A stretch of 64,000 bases of DNA, taken from positions 23,934 through 87,933 of the forward strand of contig NZ_JHXM01000019.1 in the NCBI RefSeq assembly GCF_000621725.1, in the 5' to 3' direction. Below the pieces are notes generated by a model. It searched no databases and was not told where the DNA came from. It saw nothing but the letters and a program-made list of their open reading frames with translations. Position 1 is the first letter of the stretch. The number at the start of each line of letters is the position of its first letter. A program made the position numbers and the translations under genes. Positions 57,976 to 64,000 of this stretch are shown piece after piece. The stretch comes from Xylanibacter brevis ATCC 19188 (GTDB lineage Bacteria; Bacteroidota; Bacteroidia; Bacteroidales; Bacteroidaceae).

Positions 57976-58788
57976 TTAACAATGCGTCAAGGTCTCCTGC
58001 AGTAGTCGTACCAGCTTCTCGGGTCCGGCGATGATGCTGATCTTGCGATTCTCAGCCAGGGGCACGATGATGCCGCCGGCCTCGCTGACGATGAGCTGTC
58101 CGGCACACACGTCCCAGAGGTTGAGGTTGTACTCCCAGTAGGCATCTATGGTTCCCATCGCCGTGCAACAGAGGTCGTAGGCCGCACTGCCCATTCTGCG
58201 GAAGCCACGCACCTGCGGAATGACGATGCTAGCCTCGCGGATATTGTTGACGGGATGAGTAGCCTTGTCGTAAGGAAAGCCCGAGGCCACCACACATTCC
58301 TTCAGCGCCGTCTTGGCAGACACGTGCAGGCTGTTGATGCGCTCGCTGCCGGCCTTTCCCAGCCAGGCGCCCTGGCCCTTGATGGCCGTATAGAGCTCGT
58401 CAAGATAGGGGGCATAGACCACGCCCACCATGCACTCACCACGGTAGGTGATGCCAATGCTGACGCAGAACACGGGCAGGCCCTGCGAATAGCTGTTGGT
58501 GCCGTCGAGCGGATCTACCACCCAGGCCCATTCGCTCTCGGCGTGCAGGTGCTGCCCCGTCTCCTCGCCGATGACAGAGTGTGTGGGGTAGAGGCGCGAA
58601 ATCTCTGCCAGCAGATAGTCCTCGCAGGCCTTGTCCACCTTCGTGACGACATCATAGACATTGCTCTTCGTGTCAATACCTATATTGTTTGACCGAAAGG
58701 CAGCCAGCTGCAGTTTGCCGCAATGCAGCGCCATCTGTACGGCAGCATCCTTCATCTCCGTGAGCATTTCTTCTAATTGTTCTTTCAT
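57976..58788 (-). CDS. Inositol monophosphatase family protein
   Basis: The 270-residue protein shows the Mg-binding motifs of the IMPase/CysQ superfamily: GEETG, WVVDPLDGTNSYSQG and the late WDVCAGQLIVSEAGG. It should hydrolyse a small phosphomonoester; the precise substrate is uncertain. ATG 58788 (MKEQLEEML) is chosen over ATG 58842, which lies upstream of the promoter box. The gene is monocistronic. Confidence 0.92.
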   Translation of the reverse strand: MKEQLEEMLTEMKDAAVQMALHCGKLQLAAFRSNNIGIDTKSNVYDVVTKVDKACEDYLLAEISRLYPTHSVIGEETGQHLHAESEWAWVVDPLDGTNSYSQGLPVFCVSIGITYRGECMVGVVYAPYLDELYTAIKGQGAWLGKAGSERINSLHVSAKTALKECVVASGFPYDKATHPVNNIREASIVIPQVRGFRRMGSAAYDLCCTAMGTIDAYWEYNLNLWDVCAGQLIVSEAGGIIVPLAENRKISIIAGPEKLVRLLQETLTHC

Positions 58789-58812
58789 AAACACATCATT
58801 CTTATTACCGGG

Positions 58813-58842
58813 CAAAGATACAATGAAAAACGCGAAAAACAA
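58813..58842 (-). promoter_or_regulatory. Promoter of the IMPase-family gene
   Basis: On the minus strand TTG (plus 58840-58842) and TATCTTTG (plus 58813-58820) are 19 bp apart, with the ATG 24 bp downstream. Confidence 0.6.
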
Positions 58843-58931
58843 AATTTTAGCCTGCGCTTTTCTCTCTCTCGCATTAAGTCGCGCATGAAAAAAAAGTTTG
58901 GGAAAACGATGGTAGATAGAATTATATTATG

Positions 58932-58939
58932 TATCTTTG
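58932..58939 (+). promoter_or_regulatory. -7 element of the sensor operon
   Basis: TATCTTTG lies about 97 bp upstream of the first sensor ATG at 59036. No well-spaced TTG was found. Confidence 0.45.
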
Positions 58940-59035
58940 CACCAAATCTAATAATAAACGCGTACTGGGAAGTACATGTTTGCTAACCGCGATAAGAATA
59001 CAAAGTCAATTAATCTATTAACGAATTAACTTAAT

Positions 59036-60610
59036 ATGACATCACTCAAAGGAAAGATTAACCGCGACTTGCCGCTACGTCTCAGTTTGAGAATAGCTGT
59101 GGGCATTTCGGTGCTGCTGGCCGTCACGCTATTTATCATGCTGCGCTTCACACGCCAGACGATGAAAGAAGATGCGCTGAAAAGGGCCGAAAACACACTG
59201 GAACGTGCCAATACGAACATCGACAATACCTTGCTGAGCGTGGAGGAAACCATCGGCAACGTGTACTTCAATATGAAGTTCGACGACCCCGAGAAAATGT
59301 ATGGCTTTGCCCACCGCATTGTGGAGAGCAACCCGTATATCAGCGGTTGCGCCATAGCCTTCAGGCCTGGCTATTTCAAGGGGCACAACGAGTTTGTGGC
59401 CTATGCCTTTCGGGTGGACAGCACACAGCAGGACGGTGAGAATGCTCTGATAGTACACGCCGACACGTTTGGCACGAAACCCTATACCCGACAGATATGG
59501 TACACGCGCACCATGACCATGAACAAGGCTATCTGGCTGAACCCGCTCGAGGGCATGGAGACAGACATCGAGCCGCTCACGGCCGTCAGCGCACCAATCA
59601 GAGATGCCAAAGGTGAGCCCTATGGCGTGATATGCACGTTTGTATCTACGGGGCTGCTTTCCAACCTGATAGTGGCTGCCAAGCCATCGCCACAGTCGTA
59701 CTGTGCATTGCTGGACCGACATGGGTCGTTCGTCGTTGACCCCACGGGCGGCCATCTGCAGAAGATCAAGGCCAAGAACCTGCCTGGCGAGTCGCTGCAA
59801 GAGGCTGTGAAAAGGGTGATGTCTGGCGACAAAGGCAGCATGCCGTTCGAGGTGAACGGCCACAAGTTTATCTTGTTCTACAAGCCTTTCACGCTGGCAA
59901 AGGTGCCATACCGCTCTATGGACGACCTGGAATGGAGCCTCGGGGTGGCCTTTGCCGAGGCCGAGATTTTTGGCGGCTATAATGCGCTGCTCTACTATGT
60001 GCTGATTATTGCCATCGTGGGCATCGTGCTGATGTGTCTGCACACGCACCTCATCATACGCCACCGACTGAAACCGCTGAAGTCGCTGACTCAGCTCACC
60101 GAGCGAATAGCTCAGGGGCACTATGATGAGCCTTTCCCCAAGCGACACACGAACAACGACGAGATAGGCATGCTGCAACGCCACTTCCAGAAAATGCAAC
60201 GCTCGGTATCGACCAACATCAACGAGCTGCACGAACTGACCGACACCATCCAGAAGCGCAGCAAGGAACTGCACATTGCCTACAAACAGGCTAAGAAGGG
60301 CGACAGGGTGAAGACGGCCTTTCTGCACAACATGACGGACCAGATGCTGAACCCCGCCTTCGCCATACAAAACGATGTGGCGGCGCTGAACCACTTCGAC
60401 CGCGAGTCAAGTGCTATGAGCGTAGGCCAGCTGGTGGACGATATACAGCAAAACGGCACCACCATCACGCTGATACTGAACAACCTGATTAATCTCTCGG
60501 AGAAAGAGATAGAACAGGAGAAAGAGGCCGAGATTGACAATGAGATAAGGATAGGTCAAGAGATAGACCGGGAAATAGAACAGAGACAAAAGAAAGGAGG
60601 TGAGTTATGA
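59036..60610 (+). CDS. Membrane sensor with degenerate histidine-kinase DHp region (pseudo-kinase)
   Basis: The 524-residue protein has a membrane segment (about 18-38), a periplasmic Cache-like sensor domain (about 45-315), a second membrane segment (about 323-343) and a HAMP domain (about 350-400). A DHp-like helix follows: FLHNMTDQMLNPAFAI. In true kinases this motif is HE/QxRTP; here the phosphorylatable His is D435 and the Arg-Thr is lost. No ATPase domain follows, and the C-terminus is Glu-rich. It overlaps the next, intact kinase gene by ATGA, so it probably acts as its partner. Confidence 0.8.
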   Translation: MTSLKGKINRDLPLRLSLRIAVGISVLLAVTLFIMLRFTRQTMKEDALKRAENTLERANTNIDNTLLSVEETIGNVYFNMKFDDPEKMYGFAHRIVESNPYISGCAIAFRPGYFKGHNEFVAYAFRVDSTQQDGENALIVHADTFGTKPYTRQIWYTRTMTMNKAIWLNPLEGMETDIEPLTAVSAPIRDAKGEPYGVICTFVSTGLLSNLIVAAKPSPQSYCALLDRHGSFVVDPTGGHLQKIKAKNLPGESLQEAVKRVMSGDKGSMPFEVNGHKFILFYKPFTLAKVPYRSMDDLEWSLGVAFAEAEIFGGYNALLYYVLIIAIVGIVLMCLHTHLIIRHRLKPLKSLTQLTERIAQGHYDEPFPKRHTNNDEIGMLQRHFQKMQRSVSTNINELHELTDTIQKRSKELHIAYKQAKKGDRVKTAFLHNMTDQMLNPAFAIQNDVAALNHFDRESSAMSVGQLVDDIQQNGTTITLILNNLINLSEKEIEQEKEAEIDNEIRIGQEIDREIEQRQKKGGEL

Positions 60611-62523
60611 GGCGCATTCGTTTGTCGTTCTCGACCAAGGTCAGCTTGTGGGTACTGCTCATTTCTGTACCTCTGTTTCTGGCATCGGTAGGCGTGCTGT
60701 TCTGGCAGTCGCACAAAATGATACGCAACGAGGCCGTGCATAGGGCCAGCGACGTGTTGGTGGGGGCCATGCACCGCATCAATCGCTATCTGATCACGGC
60801 ACAAACGGCCACCAACTCGAATGCGTGGCTGGTGGAACAGTCGCTCAGGGCCGACTCGCTGCTGTCGTTCACCAATCGCATCACCACCACCAACCCTTAT
60901 ACAGACGGATGTGCCATCAGTACCGAACCGGGGGCTATTCCGGGCCATCCCGATGGATTCATGGCTGTGTCGTTCAACGACAAAGGCACTATCAAGACTT
61001 TAATTGAGACAGACCATGTGTATTTCCAGGAGCGCTGGTATGCCGTGCCTCGCGCGCAGCAGAAGTCGGTGTGGGTGGTGTCGAACGAAAAAAAGAGCGA
61101 GCTGGACATGGACGACGAGGTGATGATTGCTTCCTATCCGCGTCCGCTCTACAACGAGCACAGACAGTTTGTGGGCATCATCTCTACATGGCTCTCGCTG
61201 AACCACATCTCGCATTTGTTGGCCGAGGTGCGACCGTATCCGCATTCTTACTATATGATGCTCGACGAAGAGGGGCGCTTTGTGGGCCATCCTGACTCTA
61301 CACGTCTGTCGGGCAAGACCATCTTCAGCGTGGCCGATCCGCAACGCGAGTCGGACTTGATAGCGCTGGGCTATGAGATGACCAGGGGCAAGAAGGGCAA
61401 CATGTCGGTGGTGATCAACAACACCAAGTCGCTGGTGTGCTACATGCCCGTAGAGGGAACACCGTGGAGCCTGGCCATCGTTTGTCCTGACAGCGACATC
61501 ATGAAGGGCTTCAACCGGCTGACCTACGTCGTCGTGGCGCTGCTCATCATTGGTCTGATATTGATATTTGTGTATTGCCACAAAGACATCACCTTCATGC
61601 TGCAACCACTGCAGCCCCTGTTGGAGAAGGCGCAGGCCGTGACCAACGGCAAACTGGATGTGGACATCACGCATACCGGTCGCACGGACATCATCGGTGT
61701 GCTGCAAAACAGCTTTGCCACGATGCTTGAGTCGCTGAACTACTACATCAACAGTGTGCGCAATGCCACGGAGCAGACGCAGCGCTACAATCGTGGACTG
61801 GAACACACCACCAAGTTGGCCATGGAAGCCGAGCAGCAGAAGATTGTGTTCATTCAGAACGTGTCGCACCAGATCAGAACACCCCTGAACATCATTATGG
61901 GATTCTCGCAGGTGCTTAACATTCCTACAGACGATGCGTCGCTGGGCGATGCCATGGAATCGGACGAAATCAAAAGCATAGCGGCCACAATCACTCACAA
62001 CAGTCATCTGCTGGTGCGCATGGTGATGATGCTGTTCGACAGCTCGGATGTGGGCAAGGTGAAAACCAGCAAAATCAATAAGCGCGAGCCGGTGGGCTGC
62101 AATGATGTGTGCCGTAGGGCCATCAAATTCGTCACAAGGCAGAACCCCGATGTGCCTGTGGGATTCGAGAGCGAGGTGGCCGACGACTTCTTGTTGCACA
62201 CGAACGGGCGCTACCTGGAGTACACCATCGAGGAACTTCTGAACAATGCGGTGCGCTATTCCGACCGGCAACATGTGGCGCTGCAGGTGAAATGCCACGA
62301 CCAGACGGTGAGCTTCATCGTGACCGACACGGGTAAGGGTATTCCGGAAGCGGAAAGGGAGAAAATATTCAGGTTCTTTAGCAAGGTCGACGACTTTACC
62401 GAGGGCTTGGGTTTGGGGCTGCCGCTGTCTAAGCGTCATGCCGAATCGCTGGGCGGAAACCTGACGCTGGATGCCAGCTATCACGACGGTTGCCGCTTCG
62501 TATTGGAGCTTCCTATCTCATAA
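60607..62523 (+). CDS. Sensor histidine kinase with Cache-like periplasmic domain
   Basis: The 638-residue protein has a Cache-like sensor (about 35-300) between two membrane segments. A HAMP-like linker and the H box NVSHQIRTPLN with H421 follow. The C-terminal ATPase domain shows an N box ELLNNAVRYS, G1 DTGKGIPEA and G2 GLGLGLPLS. It should autophosphorylate H421 and pass phosphate to a response regulator, but none is encoded nearby. Its sensor half resembles that of the preceding pseudo-kinase in layout. Confidence 0.92.
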   Translation: MRRIRLSFSTKVSLWVLLISVPLFLASVGVLFWQSHKMIRNEAVHRASDVLVGAMHRINRYLITAQTATNSNAWLVEQSLRADSLLSFTNRITTTNPYTDGCAISTEPGAIPGHPDGFMAVSFNDKGTIKTLIETDHVYFQERWYAVPRAQQKSVWVVSNEKKSELDMDDEVMIASYPRPLYNEHRQFVGIISTWLSLNHISHLLAEVRPYPHSYYMMLDEEGRFVGHPDSTRLSGKTIFSVADPQRESDLIALGYEMTRGKKGNMSVVINNTKSLVCYMPVEGTPWSLAIVCPDSDIMKGFNRLTYVVVALLIIGLILIFVYCHKDITFMLQPLQPLLEKAQAVTNGKLDVDITHTGRTDIIGVLQNSFATMLESLNYYINSVRNATEQTQRYNRGLEHTTKLAMEAEQQKIVFIQNVSHQIRTPLNIIMGFSQVLNIPTDDASLGDAMESDEIKSIAATITHNSHLLVRMVMMLFDSSDVGKVKTSKINKREPVGCNDVCRRAIKFVTRQNPDVPVGFESEVADDFLLHTNGRYLEYTIEELLNNAVRYSDRQHVALQVKCHDQTVSFIVTDTGKGIPEAEREKIFRFFSKVDDFTEGLGLGLPLSKRHAESLGGNLTLDASYHDGCRFVLELPIS

Positions 62524-62536
62524 GTTCGCTGTGAGG

Positions 62537-62615
62537 AAAAGTAAGCATTATTTGTCTGTTTGTATTGACTTCTTGATCATAATTGTTGCGCAAATGGAGA
62601 ATAATGCTTACTTTT
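62537..62615. repeat. 15-bp perfect inverted repeat overlapping a promoter
   Basis: AAAAGTAAGCATTAT (62537-62551) and ATAATGCTTACTTTT (62601-62615) are perfect reverse complements, 49 bp apart. The right arm contains the -7 box of the downstream promoter, so this could be an operator or a hairpin. Confidence 0.7.
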
Positions 62616-62616
62616 G
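62586..62616 (+). promoter_or_regulatory. Promoter of the thioesterase-fragment and HAD genes
   Basis: TTG at 62586-62588 and TACTTTTG at 62609-62616 are 20 bp apart. The ATG of the short thioesterase frame follows at 62649. Confidence 0.6.
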
Positions 62617-62648
62617 CATCCTCTTTTAGCGAATGCAAACGTAATGAT

Positions 62649-62807
62649 ATGATAGAAATAGGATTGAAACATACCAGCGAACTGACCCAGATTGATGGTC
62701 GCAAAATCATGTTCAGGGTGTCTGCCTATTGTGGCGATACGCTCCTTGGCGAAGGCACCCACCTGCGCTTTGTGGTAGATAGAGAGAAGTTTTTGTCTAA
62801 ACTGTAA
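62649..62807 (+). CDS. Half-length thioesterase-like protein (52 residues)
   Basis: From ATG 62649 the frame encodes 52 residues. GRKIMFRVSAYCGDTLLGEG followed by THLRFVVDREKF matches the C-terminal half of FlK-like hotdog thioesterases, which are normally about 130 residues. The N-terminal half with the catalytic Thr/Glu/His region is missing. Its own promoter lies just upstream, so it may be a real short protein or a deletion remnant. The next gene starts 6 bp later. Confidence 0.55.
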   Translation: MIEIGLKHTSELTQIDGRKIMFRVSAYCGDTLLGEGTHLRFVVDREKFLSKL

Positions 62808-62813
62808 TAGCGC

Positions 62814-63635
62814 ATGGACCATCAGCAAACGTCATTTCCCAACGCGTGCGGACACAAGTATGCACTCTTTTTTGATATCGATGGTACGCTGGTCAGTTTC
62901 AAGACCCATACCATCCCTGCCTCTACGATAGCGGCTCTGACTCAGGCCAAAGCCAATGGCCACAAGATTTTCATTGCTACCGGCAGGCCTCCGCTGATTA
63001 TCACCAATCTTGGTGCTATCCAGCAGCTCATCGATGGCTTTGTCACCATCAATGGTGCTTTATGCTTTGTAGATAACCAGGTGGTCAGCTGCAAAGCGAT
63101 CCCCCAGGAGGACGTCCTGACCTTGGTAAACGATGCGCAGCAGAAGGACTACGGATTGATTGTGGTAGGCGAAAAGGATGTGGCCGTGCTCGACCCCCAT
63201 GGTGAGGTGGATAGAGTTTTTCGTGGGGAGATAGCTGTAGAGAACCTTCACCTCTCGAAGCCACTAGACGTGGTACTGCAGCAGCGCATCCTTCAACTCA
63301 CACCTTTCTTCTCACAGGACTACGAGCGCGAGATCCTGCTGCGTATGCCTGGCTGCACCTCAGGGCGATGGCACCCTGCCTTCACCGATATTACGGCCAA
63401 GGGCGCCGATAAGGGCGAGGGCATCAGGACCCTGTCTGCGCGTTTGGGCATTGACATGAACTACACCATGGCTTTTGGCGACGGCGGCAATGATACCTCG
63501 ATGGTCAAGGCAGCAGGCATAGGTGTGGCTATGGGCAATGCGTTGGAATCATTAAAAGCGGTGGCCGACTACACCACCACCTCCGTGGATGAGGATGGCA
63601 TCCAACAGGCCTTGCGACACTTCCAGTTGATATAA
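62814..63635 (+). CDS. Cof-type HAD-family phosphatase
   Basis: The 273-residue cytoplasmic protein has HAD motif I FFDIDGTLVSF (nucleophile Asp near residue 20), motif II FIATGRPP, and motif IV FGDGGNDTSMVKAAGIGVAM. The cap domain between them is of the Cof (type IIB) kind. Such enzymes dephosphorylate sugar phosphates or cofactors; the substrate is not predictable here. It is probably co-transcribed with the thioesterase fragment. Confidence 0.92.
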   Translation: MDHQQTSFPNACGHKYALFFDIDGTLVSFKTHTIPASTIAALTQAKANGHKIFIATGRPPLIITNLGAIQQLIDGFVTINGALCFVDNQVVSCKAIPQEDVLTLVNDAQQKDYGLIVVGEKDVAVLDPHGEVDRVFRGEIAVENLHLSKPLDVVLQQRILQLTPFFSQDYEREILLRMPGCTSGRWHPAFTDITAKGADKGEGIRTLSARLGIDMNYTMAFGDGGNDTSMVKAAGIGVAMGNALESLKAVADYTTTSVDEDGIQQALRHFQLI

Positions 63636-63674
63636 GTAGCATTGCTTTTTTTCTGAAATAAAAAAGAGCGAATC

Positions 63675-64000
63675 TGAAGTGCCCCCGAAAAGTTGGACGT
63701 TAAATTAATCGTTAATTATTAATCTCTCTATAGTAGTGAGCTCGGTATTGTACCGGGCTCATTCCTTTTAACCTCAATTTTATTCTTTTATTGTTATACC
63801 AGAGAATATATTTCTTCAGTTGCTGCTCAAAATCCTCTACGGAGTCAAACTGATTAATGTATAGCAGTTCATTCTTCATCAGACCGAAGAAGTTCTCCAT
63901 CATTGCATTATCCAAGCAATTTCCTTTTCTGGACATGCTTTGCACGATACCATGTTTTTTGAGCAGTTCTTGATACATCAGGTGTTGGTAGTGCCACCCC
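63675..64000 (-). mobile_element. IS3-family insertion sequence, one end, running off the window
   Basis: The element's terminal sequence appears to begin at 63675 with TGAAGTGCCCCCGAAAAGTT, resembling IS150-type ends, and it contains the transposase gene on the minus strand. The other end lies outside the window. Confidence 0.75.
63712..64000 (-). CDS. IS3-family transposase OrfB, C-terminal part
   Basis: The frame is open to the right edge of the window and encodes the last 95 or so residues of an integrase-fold transposase. It includes HYQHLMYQELLKKHG, QSMSRKGNCLDNAMMENFFG (with the catalytic Glu of the DDE triad) and LKGMSPVQYR. These are hallmarks of IS3/IS150 OrfB. It is partial only because the window ends. 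Confidence 0.93.
   Translation of the reverse strand, partial: GWHYQHLMYQELLKKHGIVQSMSRKGNCLDNAMMENFFGLMKNELLYINQFDSVEDFEQQLKKYILWYNNKRIKLRLKGMSPVQYRAHYYREINN

Noticed and set aside
59129..60394. 421-residue antisense frame opposite the pseudo-kinase gene
   Set aside because: It is a shadow of the G/C-biased plus-strand gene, with no promoter and no motif.
61000..62484. 494-residue antisense frame opposite the histidine kinase
   Set aside because: The kinase motifs on the plus strand are unambiguous. The antisense translation is His/Arg/Gln-rich and looks like codon-bias shadow.

Overview
The window looks like a chromosomal piece of a Bacteroidales bacterium, most likely Prevotella or a close relative. 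Many genes are preceded by the Bacteroidetes -7 promoter element TAnnTTTG, often with TTG 19-21 bp upstream. Gene content fits too: long NusB, YajC-YbbR-CoaE-DUF5606 cluster, LptD-like barrel, DUF2461, DUF6249-sigma pair, menaquinone genes, outer-membrane beta-barrels and G/C-rich palindromic intergenic repeats. No rRNA, tRNA or CRISPR array was seen.

Layout. 1-9.0 kb: the 3' end of a probable menD, a nucleoside kinase on the minus strand, a 22-bp palindromic repeat array, then a type I restriction-modification operon (hsdM, hsdS, an extra small gene, hsdR) behind a long structured leader. 9.1-15.6 kb: two unknown envelope proteins, Fe/Mn superoxide dismutase, and menB-menC-menE, with a GxxExxY gene flanked by inverted 21-bp repeat arrays lodged between menB and menC; aroB converges on menE. 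15.7-26.3 kb: an outer-membrane beta-barrel, then housekeeping genes (DUF5606, coaE, ybbR, yajC and nusB on minus; rplY, pth, an S4 protein, a lipoprotein, a queuosine-precursor transporter and queF on plus). 26.4-38.0 kb: a lipoprotein, a biotin-type carboxyltransferase with an odd carrier motif, an HD protein, LptD, a Kef-type antiporter, peptidase T, a lipoprotein and DUF2461.

38.0-49.7 kb is an AT-rich accessory island. It starts with a second 22-bp palindromic array and carries two copies of a roughly 110-bp element and four copies of a GGGACAG-type repeat. Its genes are a compact two-motif aspartic-protease-like protein, DUF1848, a Sel1-repeat protein, a 1388-residue protein joining a methyltransferase-like domain to a RecQ-type helicase, a translationally coupled tail-anchored coiled-coil protein, several unknown genes, a PIN-domain remnant and an EVE-like protein. 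Three reading frames end in an acidic LPF tail resembling the SSB C-terminal peptide. This is the best candidate for an undescribed, possibly defensive, system.

49.8-64.0 kb: a lipoprotein, an ADP-ribosylglycohydrolase, an OmpA-family lipoprotein, a metal-related operon (small Cys-rich protein, TonB receptor, HMA protein), a long array of G/C-rich palindromes, a DUF6249/ECF-sigma/membrane-protein operon, an inositol-monophosphatase-family enzyme, a paired pseudo-kinase and histidine kinase with matching sensor regions, a half-length thioesterase, a Cof-type phosphatase, and the end of an IS3-family element running off the right edge.
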